From JAFLUQ01 sp964537995 (GTDB lineage: Bacteria > Bacillota > Clostridia > UMGS1883): a stretch of DNA of 52,808 nucleotides. Positions 33,162 through 41,462 of the stretch are shown here, in pieces. Under the pieces are notes generated by a model. That model searched no databases. It saw only the letters and a list, made by a program, of their open reading frames with translations, and was not told the DNA's origin. The stretch spans positions 1 through 52,808 of the forward strand of contig CAZICW010000005.1 in assembly GCA_964537995.1 (NCBI GenBank), written 5' to 3'. Made by a program: the position numbers and the translations under genes. The number at the start of each line of letters is the position of its first letter. Position 1 is the stretch's first letter.

Positions 33162-33679
33162 ATCGACATCCCTCCACCGTAAGCATCAGAAATACTGTTG
33201 AAGCGCACGCTGTTGCCGTGGCATACGGCAATCGCAAGAGCGTCGGCAACATCGTCGGGCTTGGGAATATCCTCAAGTCCGAGCAGGATCTTCATCATAT
33301 GCTGAATCTGTTTTTTGTCCGCCCTGCCGTAGCCTGTCAGCGCTTGCTTGACCTGTATCGGCGTATATTCGAAAATCGGCACACCGGCCTTGACCGCGGC
33401 AAGCAGAATAATTCCCCTCGCCTGTCCGACGGCAAAGGCGGTTTTCGCGTTGTTGTTAAAAAACAGCTCCTCAACGCTGACCGCGTCCGGTTTGTATTTG
33501 TCAATAATCCCGACTATGGCGTCATATATGTCCATGAGCCTCAGCTCAAGCCGCGTATGCGCCGGAGTTGTTACGGCATCGTAAAACACCGGAGTATAAG
33601 AATTTGCGTTCTTGTCCACTATCCCAACCCCGACAATCGCTATTCCGGGGTCAATTCCCATAATCCGCAGCCTCTTCAT
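33158..33679 (-). CDS. ruvC: Holliday junction resolvase RuvC
   Basis: Endonuclease of 173 residues that resolves Holliday junctions. Acidic active-site residues are visible in MGIDPG, VEELFF and the C-terminal DDVADALA. A TTG three codons upstream lies too close to the AAAGGA ribosome site, so ATG 33679 is chosen. First gene of the ruvCAB operon; no LexA-type box is seen in its promoter, unlike uvrBA. Confidence 0.97.
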   Translation of the reverse strand: MKRLRIMGIDPGIAIVGVGIVDKNANSYTPVFYDAVTTPAHTRLELRLMDIYDAIVGIIDKYKPDAVSVEELFFNNNAKTAFAVGQARGIILLAAVKAGVPIFEYTPIQVKQALTGYGRADKKQIQHMMKILLGLEDIPKPDDVADALAIAVCHGNSVRFNSISDAYGGGMSI

Positions 33680-33715
33680 CAGCTTCAATCCTTTTCAAAT
33701 AATGTCCTAATTTAT

Positions 33716-33744
33716 ATTGTAATGTAAAACGACAAAAAAATCAA
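33716..33744 (-). promoter_or_regulatory. Sigma-A promoter of ruvCAB
   Basis: Minus strand: TTGATT, 17-base spacer, TACAAT. The leader is about 30 bases. Confidence 0.7.
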
Positions 33745-34083
33745 GTGTAAAAAAATGAAATTTGCAAGCGCCGCGGCTTTTAAGCCCCATCCTGAGCCGC
33801 AATCGGCGCCGACGCGGGGAATCGGCGCTTCCTTTACGGACTTTTTACAAAAAATTTTCCGAAAATGTTTCACGCGGGCTTATTTTTCCGCTCGAAATTG
33901 TTAAAAATAATTACAGCTCCGTAATAAAAATTTTCAGGACGCATATTCTGATAACGAACGTGGTTTTGGGCAGAAATACACATTATTTTTCTTTTTTCGA
34001 CGGAATATATGTTCAAATTCAACAAAGGCAGTGGCAGAAATTAAGTAATTGTTACAAAAGTTTGACAAATTTGCTGAAAAGTC
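33745..34083. other. Gene-free stretch between ruvC and the G5-3D gene
   Basis: No gene is supported here. The ruvC-proximal part is GC-rich with a direct repeat of AATCGGCGC (near 33801 and 33829); the rest is AT-rich and carries upstream elements of the G5-3D promoter: GTTACA-N5-TTGACA at 34051-34067 and TTGACAAAT repeated 22 bases apart. Confidence 0.5.
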
Positions 34084-34092
34084 TTGACAAAT
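34051..34092. promoter_or_regulatory. Possible regulator-binding repeats upstream of the G5-3D gene
   Basis: On the minus strand TGTCAA-N5-TGTAAC (34067-34051) resembles the WalR/YycF box TGTWAH-N5-TGTWAH with one mismatch. On the plus strand TTGACAAAT occurs at 34062 and again at 34084, two helical turns apart, the second containing the -35. Binding is an inference. Confidence 0.3.
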
Positions 34093-34112
34093 GCAATAAA
34101 GTTGTATATAAT
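34084..34112 (+). promoter_or_regulatory. Sigma-A promoter of the G5-3D gene
   Basis: TTGACA, 17-base spacer, TATAAT; full consensus. The leader is about 50 bases and ends in a GTGAAAGGA ribosome site. Confidence 0.8.
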
Positions 34113-34171
34113 GCTTATTGTTATCAAAAAAAGTCCCATTTCGTTTTGAAATGTGAAAGGAATGTGATTCT

Positions 34172-34870
34172 ATGAATTTCAGAAAATATGTAAAAAAAAT
34201 ATTGTCTAACCGCCGCTGGGCCGCTGTGATTTCCGCCGCCGCCATGCTTACAAGCTCGTCCGCTTTTGCGGTTGACGGCTCAATGGAGGTTCAGCTCAGC
34301 AATATGTCCTACATTTCAACCGTAACCGAAACGGAAATAATTCCTCAGGATATAATCCGCATCGCCAACGCGGATCTTGCGAAGGGCGAAACCGTAACGG
34401 TTCAGGAAGGCTACGACGGCATAAAGGCGTTAAAATACTCCGTTCTCTACGAAAACGGCGTCGAAGTTGACAAGACCGTCATCTCCAGCGAGGTTGTGGT
34501 TGACCCGCAGGATAAGATAATCGAGTACGGAACCGAGGAAGGCTCCGACGCAAGAGATTTTGAATATCAGTATGTGGTTGAGTGCATCGCCACCGCATAT
34601 GACCCCTCTCCCGAGGAAAACGGCGGCTACGGCGGTCAGAGCGCGACGGGCGTTCCGCTTCAAAAGGGCGTAATTGCGGTTGACCCCAAGGTTATCCCGC
34701 TCGGCTCCCGCGTCTATGTTGAGGCTTCGGACGGAAGCTGGAGCTACGGCTACGCGGTTGCCGCCGATACCGGCGGAGCCATCAAGGGCAACAGAGTCGA
34801 TCTCCTGTTCAATACTAAAGGAGAGTGCTATGAATTTGGCAGAAGAAGCTGCAAGGTGTATGTTCTGTAA
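34172..34870 (+). CDS. Secreted G5 and 3D domain protein (wall lytic transglycosylase type)
   Basis: A 232-residue exported protein: signal peptide about 1-34 (basic start, AVISAAAMLTSSSAFA), a G5 domain (about 65-118, sugar/peptidoglycan-binding beta strands) and a C-terminal 3D domain (about 134-232). The three-aspartate signature is visible (CIATAYDPS, IAVDPKVIPLGSRVYV, AADTGGAIKGNRVDL). The family includes YabE/YocH-type wall hydrolases and resuscitation-factor-like enzymes that cleave glycan strands. Single-gene unit with strong promoter and terminator. Confidence 0.93.
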   Translation: MNFRKYVKKILSNRRWAAVISAAAMLTSSSAFAVDGSMEVQLSNMSYISTVTETEIIPQDIIRIANADLAKGETVTVQEGYDGIKALKYSVLYENGVEVDKTVISSEVVVDPQDKIIEYGTEEGSDARDFEYQYVVECIATAYDPSPEENGGYGGQSATGVPLQKGVIAVDPKVIPLGSRVYVEASDGSWSYGYAVAADTGGAIKGNRVDLLFNTKGECYEFGRRSCKVYVL

Positions 34871-34903
34871 ATATAAATCAAATATGTAAAAAGCTCCGGC
34901 TAT

Positions 34904-34970
34904 AACCGAATCGGCCCCGAAAAGTCAGACCAAAAATCTGACGCGGGAGGCCGGTTCGGTTTTTACGTTT
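34904..34970 (+). terminator. Terminator after the G5-3D gene
   Basis: AACCGAA and CGGCC pair with GGCCG and TTCGGTT; a second stem TCAGA/TCTGA sits inside; the T run is TTTTTAC. Confidence 0.75.
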
Positions 34971-35021
34971 TTTCATCTTTCATCGTTACAAAATATATTT
35001 TCGAGCGTCTGATACGCGGTC

Positions 35022-35063
35022 ACGGAAAAGAGCTGCGGAAAACGTCTCCGTTTTCCGCAGCTC
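35022..35063 (-). terminator. Terminator after trkH
   Basis: A perfect 14-bp stem (35030-35043 with 35050-35063) with a 6-base loop, followed on the minus strand by TTTTCC. It is about 20 bases past the trkH stop. Confidence 0.75.
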
Positions 35064-35080
35064 CTTGCGATTGATATTTT

Positions 35081-36517
35081 TTATTTTTTCCGCCATGTAT
35101 TCGGCGAAAAGCAGAGCAGTAGCGGGAAAATTTCCAGTCTGCCGGCGAGCATATCAAAAATAAACACAAGCTTTGACAGCGGCGAAAAGCCTGCAAAATT
35201 GCCCGTCGGGCCGACGGCGTTCAATCCGGGGCCGATATTGTTCAGTGTGGCGGCAACGGCGGAAAACGACGTCGTAAGGTCAAAATTGTCCAGCAAAATC
35301 AACGCCAGAGAGCCCGCGAAAACGAAAATAAACGCGCACAGATAGACGTTTACAATGCGTATGACGTCATGGTCGATGGGTTTTCCGTCGGATTTTAACA
35401 CCTTTACGTTTCTGGGATGCGAGAGCAGACGTATTTCCTTGGCGACGGTCTTTGCGTAAATCACAAACCTTGAAACCTTCATTCCGCCGCCCGTGCTGCC
35501 CGCGCAGGCTCCGGTAAACATAAGCATGACGAGCAGCGCCTTGGAAAAATTGGGCCAAAGATTGAAATCCGCCGAAGCGAAGCCTGTGCTTGTCATGATG
35601 GACGAGGTCTGGAACAGCACCTCGCGCAGTCCGCCGAAATCGGTTTTCGTAAGAATCAGATTAAGATACACCGCCGCGCTTGCGACGATATAAATTCTGA
35701 AATACCAGCGAACCTCCTCCATTGAGAAGGCTTCCTTAAAACGTCGGGTTATAAGGTAAAAATAAAAATTGAAATTCACTCCGAAAAGGAGCATGAAAAT
35801 CGCGGTCGCGTTCTGGGCGAAGGCGGAATAGCTCGCGAAGCTGTCGTTAAGGACGCCGAAGCCGCCCGTGCCGGCAGTGCCGACGGAAAGGCAGATTGCG
35901 TCGAACAGCGGAACGCGGCCTATCAGCAGCAGAATAAGATGTATAAGCGTGAGTACGGCGTAAATTATATAGAGCATGGCGGCGGTTTTGCGCATTTTCG
36001 GAGCCAGCTTGCCCACCGACGGCCCGGTGCTTTCGGCTCTCATAATGTAGATGTTCTGCCCGCCCGCCATGGGAAGTATCGCAAGCATGAACACCAGCAC
36101 TCCCATGCCGCCTATCCAGTGCGAAAAGCTGCGCCAGAAAAGCATACAGTGCGACAGGGCCTCAACATCGGTCAATATGCTTGAACCCGTGGTTGTGAAG
36201 CCGGATACTATTTCAAACAGAGCGTCGATTACATTCGGAATTTCTCCGCTGGCAACAAAGGGGACGGCTCCGATAACGCTGACCGTCAGCCAGCACAGCG
36301 AAACCACAACAAAGCCCTCTCTGGCAAAAAAGGTTGTGCTTTTCGGCTTTCTGCGTGTCAGCGCAATGCCGACGCAGCCGAATACCGCGGCGCACAGCAA
36401 AAAAATCGTGCCGGATGCTTCCCCGTAAAACAGCGATACAATCCACGGCAGCAGCATTGCCGCGCTTTCGATTGTCACCACGCATCCTATTATATAGCCG
36501 ATTATTCCGAAATTCAT
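35081..36517 (-). CDS. trkH: Potassium uptake channel subunit (TrkH/KtrB family)
   Basis: A 478-residue polytopic membrane protein with four TrkH-type M1-P-M2 units; filter-like loops are visible as FTTTGSSI, GTAGTGGFG, TSTGFAS and NNIGPGLNAVG. It forms the K+ pore and works with the cytoplasmic TrkA gate encoded just upstream (gap 21 bases). No other ion-transport genes are near. Length and hydrophobicity are typical for TrkH. Confidence 0.95.
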   Translation of the reverse strand: MNFGIIGYIIGCVVTIESAAMLLPWIVSLFYGEASGTIFLLCAAVFGCVGIALTRRKPKSTTFFAREGFVVVSLCWLTVSVIGAVPFVASGEIPNVIDALFEIVSGFTTTGSSILTDVEALSHCMLFWRSFSHWIGGMGVLVFMLAILPMAGGQNIYIMRAESTGPSVGKLAPKMRKTAAMLYIIYAVLTLIHLILLLIGRVPLFDAICLSVGTAGTGGFGVLNDSFASYSAFAQNATAIFMLLFGVNFNFYFYLITRRFKEAFSMEEVRWYFRIYIVASAAVYLNLILTKTDFGGLREVLFQTSSIMTSTGFASADFNLWPNFSKALLVMLMFTGACAGSTGGGMKVSRFVIYAKTVAKEIRLLSHPRNVKVLKSDGKPIDHDVIRIVNVYLCAFIFVFAGSLALILLDNFDLTTSFSAVAATLNNIGPGLNAVGPTGNFAGFSPLSKLVFIFDMLAGRLEIFPLLLCFSPNTWRKK

Positions 36518-36538
36518 ACCGTATGCTCACTCCCCGCT

Positions 36539-37900
36539 CTAAGCGAAAATGTCGTTTAAATCCTTAAAGCCCGTGTCGGTCGTAACCACAATGACTGTAT
36601 CGCCGTTCTTTATGAAGTCGCGTCCGCGCGGAGCGATTATTTTTTTGCCGCGGATTATCGTACAGATGAGGATATTGGGCTTCAGCCGCAGCTCCGCAAG
36701 CGGAACGTTGAGGAAGGAGCCCTTTGCCGCGTCGGAGACCTTGAATTGAATTGCCTCGACCCTGTCGTCCATCATTTTATAGAGCATCTCCACGTTGCTT
36801 CCCATTGAATTTTGCATTGAGCGGACGTAGCTTATTATCATCTGAGAGGTTATAATCTTGGGGCAGATTACCACGCCTATGGGAAGCTCGCGCACAACCT
36901 CCTCAAAGGAAATTTTGCTTATTTTTGTTATGCACTTCGCCGAGGAAACCTTGTTCGCATACATCGAGAGCAAAATATTTTCCTCGTCTATGCCCGTCAG
37001 GGAAGCGAGCGCGTCGGCATCCTTCAGCCCTTCCTCGATAAGAAGCTGCTGGTCGGTGGCGTCGCCGTTGATAATTATCGCTTCCGGCAGCAGCACGCTC
37101 AGCTCCTCGCAGCGCGCGCGATTCAATTCGAGGATTTTCACGCTTATGCCGGAGCGCAGGAGCATTTCCGCAAGATAATAAGAAATATTTCCGCCGCCGG
37201 CTATTATGACGCTTTTTATCGGCTTTGCCTTTATGCCTATCTTGTTCAGCGTCATGTGCAGCTCTCTTATCGGAATTATCACGGAAATTTTGTCGCCCGC
37301 CTTAAGGCGGGTGTCGCCGTTGGGAATCAATATATCCTCTCCGCTTTCGAGGACGCAGACCAAAAGCCTGACCTTCACCTTTTGCTCAACCTCGTTAAGC
37401 TTCAGTCCGTCAAGCGCCGAACCCTCGGGGATTTCAAGGCGCAGAAGATTCACCCTGCCCTTGGCAAAGTTGTCGGCGTCAAGGGCGGACGGAATCTGGA
37501 TAAGACGGTAAATATTGGCCGCCGCCGCAATTTCGGGATTTATCGCCATCGAAAGTCCCAATTCTTCCTTGATGAAATCTATCTCGTTGTAGTGTACGGG
37601 ATCCCTCACTCTGGCTATAGTACAGCAGTTTCCCGCCTTTTTTGCGACAAGACAGCTTAGAAGGCTTGTCTCGTCCGAATCGGTTACGGCAATCAGCAAA
37701 TCGGCGTTTTCGATTCCGGCGTCAAGCTGAGTCGCGTAGCTTGTTCCGTTGCCGACAACGCCGCGTATGTCCAACGTTGAAACGGCGGCGTCAACGTGAC
37801 GGCTGTCGGTGTCGATAAGCGTTATTTCATGATTTTCGCGATTAAGCTGTGCGGCAAGCGTCATGCCGACCTTGCCGCCGCCGACTATAATTATGTTCAT
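36539..37900 (-). CDS. trkA: Trk potassium transport regulator TrkA
   Basis: A 453-residue cytoplasmic protein made of two RCK halves, each a Rossmann domain (IVGGGKVGMTLA near residue 4 and IAGGGNISYYLA in the second half) with an RCK_C domain. It binds NAD(H)/nucleotides and gates TrkH. The ATG 37900 has GGGAGGT seven bases upstream; the upstream in-frame extension contains the promoter and is rejected. First gene of trkA-trkH. Confidence 0.96.
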   Translation of the reverse strand: MNIIIVGGGKVGMTLAAQLNRENHEITLIDTDSRHVDAAVSTLDIRGVVGNGTSYATQLDAGIENADLLIAVTDSDETSLLSCLVAKKAGNCCTIARVRDPVHYNEIDFIKEELGLSMAINPEIAAAANIYRLIQIPSALDADNFAKGRVNLLRLEIPEGSALDGLKLNEVEQKVKVRLLVCVLESGEDILIPNGDTRLKAGDKISVIIPIRELHMTLNKIGIKAKPIKSVIIAGGGNISYYLAEMLLRSGISVKILELNRARCEELSVLLPEAIIINGDATDQQLLIEEGLKDADALASLTGIDEENILLSMYANKVSSAKCITKISKISFEEVVRELPIGVVICPKIITSQMIISYVRSMQNSMGSNVEMLYKMMDDRVEAIQFKVSDAAKGSFLNVPLAELRLKPNILICTIIRGKKIIAPRGRDFIKNGDTVIVVTTDTGFKDLNDIFA

Positions 37901-37964
37901 GCGGCGTACCTCCCGTGCGGAAAAAATTGTGCGGAAAGCTTGTAAAGAATTGTTTCCGAGGGTT

Positions 37965-37993
37965 ATTTTACCACAGTTGCAAAAGAAATTCAA
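37965..37993 (-). promoter_or_regulatory. Sigma-A promoter of trkAH
   Basis: Minus strand: TTGAAT, 17-base spacer, TAAAAT, with a leader of about 60 bases. It is divergent from the hydrogenase-region promoter. Confidence 0.7.
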
Positions 37994-38114
37994 TACATAA
38001 CGGCAAAATTTTTTTAAACAGGAGCGGCGCTCCGTCATATCCGCCCGAGACAGAGCTTGCGGCGGCGGAATTTTATCGGGAATGAAATTTTTTGTGGAAA
38101 AACAATAAAAACGC

Positions 38115-38143
38115 TTGCAATATAAGCGAGAATTATGTATAAT
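38115..38143 (+). promoter_or_regulatory. Sigma-A promoter of the hydrogenase-associated gene row
   Basis: TTGCAA, 17-base spacer, TATAAT, about 40 bases before the first gene. It probably drives at least the five genes to 41366. Confidence 0.75.
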
Positions 38144-38181
38144 ATTTATATGGATACTTATTTTTTAAGGAGGAGTTCACA

Positions 38182-38535
38182 ATGAAGCTGAGCAAAATAA
38201 GGGAAGTTCTTGACGCAAAGGTCCTTGCCGGAGAGGACGAGCTGGAGCGCGAGGTGTTTTCCGCCTGCGGAAGCGACCTTATGAGTGACGTTCTTGCCTT
38301 TGTGAAGGATCAGGCGCTGCTGCTTACGGGACTTGTAAACGGACAGGTTATCCGCACCGCCGAAATGATGGATATTCACGCGGTTATTTTCATCCGCGGC
38401 AAGGAGCCCGCTTCCGACGTAATCAGCCTTGCCGAAAGCCGCGATATGGTGATAATGACAACGGAGCTGCCTATGTATCTCGCCTGCGGAAAGCTGTACA
38501 GCTCCGGCCTTGTCGGAGGAAGCGTAAAAGCATGA
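38182..38535 (+). CDS. DRTGG-domain protein, hydrogenase-associated
   Basis: A 117-residue soluble protein resembling the DRTGG domain, a small alpha/beta fold found beside CBS domains and in phosphotransacetylase N-termini (ACGSDLMSDVLAFV, LLLTGLVNGQVIRTAEMMDI, AVIFIRGKEP). Ligand unknown; nucleotide or protein binding is a guess. AAGGAGGAG precedes the ATG. First gene of the row; its stop overlaps the next gene's start. A second DRTGG-like gene lies at 40328. Confidence 0.8.
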   Translation: MKLSKIREVLDAKVLAGEDELEREVFSACGSDLMSDVLAFVKDQALLLTGLVNGQVIRTAEMMDIHAVIFIRGKEPASDVISLAESRDMVIMTTELPMYLACGKLYSSGLVGGSVKA

Positions 38536-38960
38536 GCGATGTGTTGATGAAGCTGCACTACGATGTTGACGGAACGGATTTCACCGTAGCCGGCGAAGCC
38601 AGCGGCGCGGTCAAAAAGGTTCTTAAGCAGCTCGGAATGAGTCCCGACGTAATCCGCAAGGTCGCAATCGCAATGTACGAATGTGAAATAAATATGGTTA
38701 TTCACGCCAACGGCGGGACTATTGACGTTGAAATATCCCCCGAAAAAATAAGAATGATACATACCGACGTCGGCCCCGGCATACCCGACATAGACAAGGC
38801 TATGCAGGCGGGCTTTTCTACGGCAAGTCATCAGGTGCGCGAGCTCGGCTTCGGCGCGGGAATGGGGCTGCCTAACATGAAAAAATACACCGACGAAATG
38901 AAAATAACCACTGAAATAGGAAAGGGAACGACCGTCGATATGGTCGTTTATGTAACATAG
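38532..38960 (+). CDS. Anti-sigma-factor-type ATPase (HATPase_c only)
   Basis: A 142-residue GHKL ATPase resembling RsbW/SpoIIAB-type serine kinases: N box YECEINMVIHA, G1 TDVGPGIPDI, G2 GFGAGMGLPNMKKY. There is no His dimerisation domain, no receiver, and no membrane segment, so it is not a two-component kinase. It overlaps the DRTGG gene by 4 bases and precedes the sensory-type hydrogenase by 24 bases. The sigma factor or protein it controls is not in the window. Confidence 0.85.
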   Translation: MSDVLMKLHYDVDGTDFTVAGEASGAVKKVLKQLGMSPDVIRKVAIAMYECEINMVIHANGGTIDVEISPEKIRMIHTDVGPGIPDIDKAMQAGFSTASHQVRELGFGAGMGLPNMKKYTDEMKITTEIGKGTTVDMVVYVT

Positions 38961-38984
38961 TCAGCCCTTCGGGAGGTCTATGCA

Positions 38985-40301
38985 ATGGGAGAGCTTGCAA
39001 TGGGAGAGGAAGAAAAGAGATTTCACAGTGTGACCCTTAACAAAGCGATGTGCAAGGGCTGCACCACCTGTATACGCCACTGTCCGACTCAGGCGATACG
39101 GGTTCAGCAGGGGAAAGCCAAAATAATAAGCGAGCGCTGTATCGACTGCGGAGAATGTATCCGCCGCTGTCAGTACCACGCGAAACAGGCTATAACCGAC
39201 GGCTTTGAGCTGTTGGGGAATTACAAATATAACATAGCTTTGCCGGCTCCGGCATTCTGCGGTCAGTTTTCCAAGGCGGACGATTTTGACATAGTGCTGA
39301 CAGGGCTTAAAATGCTTGGCTTCGACCATGTTTTCGAGGTTGCGCGCGGCGCTGAGGTCATAACCGCCAAAATGAGGGAGCTTATAGATAACGGGAAGCT
39401 GAAAAAGCCGGTCATTTCTTCGGCCTGTCCCGCAACGGTGCGGCTGATAGCCGTGAAATATCACGACCTTACGGATCATGTGGCTCCGCTGACCTCCCCG
39501 ATGGAGGCGGCGGCGGAAATGGCGCGGAAGGAAGCCCGCGAAAAAACCGGACTTCCCGACGAGGATATAGGCGTGTTTTTCATAACGCCCTGTCCCGCGA
39601 AGGTCACGGCAATAAAGCGCCCGATTGCGCTGGAGCGCTCCAACATCAACGGCGCGATTTCCATAAAGGACGTATATATGCGGCTGGCGCACAGTATAGA
39701 CAAAATAACAAAGGTCGAGCATTTGTGCGAGGCGGGAATGAGCGGCGTCCGCTGGGCGAATCACGGCGGAGAAGCCAACGCTCTCGGGCTGGAACGCTAC
39801 ATTGCCGTTGACGGAATCGCAAATGTAATCGAAGTGCTTGAGCAGCTTGAGGACGAAAAAATAAAGGGCATAGATTTCATCGAAACTCTTGCCTGCACCG
39901 GCGGCTGCGTCGGCGGCTGTCTTACGGTCGAAAACAATTTTGTGGCAAATTCGCGCATAAGGCGAATTTCAAGCGGTCTTGAGGATAAAAAGGGCAAGGT
40001 CGAGGACTATATGCATCTGTTCTGGAACAAAAAAATCGACTATAAGCCCTTTACGCCTCTGGACGATAATCTCAGCATAGCCATGCAGAAGGCTATACGA
40101 ATGAATGAAATTTTCGAGGGGCTGCCTCAGCTTGACTGCGGCTCCTGCGGCGCGCCGACCTGCCGCGAGCTGGCGGAGGACATTGTGCGCGGCAAAGCAA
40201 ACGAAACCGACTGCATATTCAAGCTGCGGGAAAGAGTGAGCGAGCTTGCCCGCGAAATGGCGGATTTGGAAAGCAAGCTTCCTCCGTCCATGAACAATTA
40301 G
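38985..40301 (+). CDS. Putative sensory [FeFe] hydrogenase (HydS/group C-like)
   Basis: A 438-residue iron-sulfur protein: N-terminal 2[4Fe-4S] ferredoxin (C23, C26, C29, C33; C52, C55, C58, C62), a hydrogenase H-cluster domain, and a C-terminal four-Cys Fe-S domain (C385, C388, C393, C410). Loops read SSACPA (C148), TPCPAK (C203) and ACTGGCVGG (C304, C308), so cluster ligands are kept, but the proton-relay Cys of catalytic enzymes is Ala147 and the L2 Glu is missing. This fits HydS-like putative H2 sensors, yet there is no PAS domain as in several HydS proteins. The start region has a duplicated GCAATGGGAGAG; ATG 38985 has GGGAGG upstream. Confidence 0.82.
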   Translation: MGELAMGEEEKRFHSVTLNKAMCKGCTTCIRHCPTQAIRVQQGKAKIISERCIDCGECIRRCQYHAKQAITDGFELLGNYKYNIALPAPAFCGQFSKADDFDIVLTGLKMLGFDHVFEVARGAEVITAKMRELIDNGKLKKPVISSACPATVRLIAVKYHDLTDHVAPLTSPMEAAAEMARKEAREKTGLPDEDIGVFFITPCPAKVTAIKRPIALERSNINGAISIKDVYMRLAHSIDKITKVEHLCEAGMSGVRWANHGGEANALGLERYIAVDGIANVIEVLEQLEDEKIKGIDFIETLACTGGCVGGCLTVENNFVANSRIRRISSGLEDKKGKVEDYMHLFWNKKIDYKPFTPLDDNLSIAMQKAIRMNEIFEGLPQLDCGSCGAPTCRELAEDIVRGKANETDCIFKLRERVSELAREMADLESKLPPSMNN

Positions 40302-40330
40302 GAATCGGAAATGAGGAATGAAAAATTATG
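40295..40330 (+). repeat. A/G-rich gene-junction repeat, copy at 40.3 kb
   Basis: The stretch GGAAATGAGGAATGAAAAAT bridges a stop codon and the next start and supplies the GAGGA ribosome site. Close copies occur at the uvrB/uvrA junction (15986-16012) and before the site-2 protease gene (49379-49415). Confidence 0.55.
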
Positions 40331-40657
40331 ACGGTAAACGATATAGCCGAGAAGCTCTGTTTGGTTTTAAAATGCGGTAAGGACGGAATTGACCGCGAAG
40401 TGACGGGCGGCTACGTCGGAGATTTGCTCAGCCTGGTTATGGGGAAGGCTCAGAGCGGGAACGCATGGGTCACAATCCAGACAAACATAAACATTGTTGC
40501 CGTCGCCAGTCTGACGGACGCGGCGATGATAATTCTCGCCGAGGGGCTTTCTCCCGACGGAAATACCGCGAAAAGAGCCGACATGGAGGGGATTCCGATA
40601 TACAGCAGCGAAAAAACGGCCTTTGAGCTTGTGTGCGGTTTGAAGGATTTGGTGTAA
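40328..40657 (+). CDS. Second DRTGG-like small protein
   Basis: A 109-residue protein with the same fold pattern as the gene at 38182 (EVTGGYVGDLLSLVMGKA, VTIQTNINIVAVASLTDAAMIILAEG), weaker but recognisable. No catalytic residues can be named. It follows the sensory-type hydrogenase by 26 bases and precedes the PHP gene by one base, so it is in the same transcript. It probably binds a small ligand or a partner protein. Confidence 0.72.
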   Translation: MTVNDIAEKLCLVLKCGKDGIDREVTGGYVGDLLSLVMGKAQSGNAWVTIQTNINIVAVASLTDAAMIILAEGLSPDGNTAKRADMEGIPIYSSEKTAFELVCGLKDLV

Positions 40658-40658
40658 T

Positions 40659-41366
40659 ATGGAAAGGCTCGCTTATGACCTGCATATGCACTCCTGCCTT
40701 TCCCCCTGCGGAGATGACGACATGACGCCTCACAGCATTGCGGCAATGGCAATGCTTAACGGTCTTGACATAATCGCGCTTTCCGACCATAACACGGCGA
40801 AAAACGTCCCCGCCGTGGTTGAGGCGGCAAAGGAATGGGGGCTGACGGTGGTGCCGGCAATTGAAGCCGAAAGCGCCGAGGAGGTGCATTTGCTCTGCCT
40901 TTTCCCCGACGTCGCGGCGGCGCTGGATATGGGCGAAATTTTGGAGGCCCATCTTCCGCCGATAAAAAACCGCCCCGAAATTTTCGGCGAACAGAGGATT
41001 ATGAACAGCGTTGACGAGCAAATCGGGACAATCGAGAAGCTTCTGATAAACGCGACCGACCTTCCGATAGAAAAAATAAAGCTGCTGACGGAGGAGCGCG
41101 GCGGCGTCTGCATCCCCGCGCACATTGACCGTTCGAGCAACAGTATTCTCTCCAATTTGGGCTTTATTCCCGAGGAGCTGGAATTTTCCACGCTGGAGCT
41201 TTCAAAGCGGGCTTCTCCCGATATGGCGGCCGACGAAAGGTACCGATACATATATAACAGCGACGCTCACTATTTGACGGATATTTCCGAAGCCGTGCGC
41301 CGTCTGACATTAAACGACAAAAGCGTAAGCTCCGTTCTGGAGCTTCTGAAACGGAAAAAAATATAA
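40659..41366 (+). CDS. PHP-domain phosphoesterase
   Basis: A 235-residue metal-dependent phosphoesterase of the polymerase-histidinol-phosphatase family: DLHMHSCLSPCG (metal His pair), ALSDHN, PAIEAES, CIPAHID, and a C-terminal NSDAHY. All expected metal ligands are present. Substrate unknown; relatives act on nucleotides or 3',5'-bisphosphates. Its place between DRTGG and hydrogenase genes suggests it degrades or makes a signal nucleotide, an inference only. Confidence 0.9.
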   Translation: MERLAYDLHMHSCLSPCGDDDMTPHSIAAMAMLNGLDIIALSDHNTAKNVPAVVEAAKEWGLTVVPAIEAESAEEVHLLCLFPDVAAALDMGEILEAHLPPIKNRPEIFGEQRIMNSVDEQIGTIEKLLINATDLPIEKIKLLTEERGGVCIPAHIDRSSNSILSNLGFIPEELEFSTLELSKRASPDMAADERYRYIYNSDAHYLTDISEAVRRLTLNDKSVSSVLELLKRKKI

Positions 41367-41413
41367 AAATTTTAATGCAAATTGTAAATTTTTCGGAAAA
41401 TTGATTGTTAGTA

Positions 41414-41442
41414 TAGACAAACCGAATAAAAATTGATATAAT
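41414..41442 (+). promoter_or_regulatory. Sigma-A promoter of hydC-hydB-hydA
   Basis: TAGACA, 17-base spacer, TATAAT; start near 41449. It gives the structural hydrogenase genes their own transcript in addition to any read-through. Confidence 0.7.
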
Positions 41443-41462
41443 TAAAAATGTTGTAAACGAGC

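Noticed and set aside
41401..41425. Possible Rex (NADH sensor) site before hydC
   Set aside because: TTGTTA-N5-GACAA only partly resembles TTGTTAA-N4-TTAACAA and has wrong spacing.
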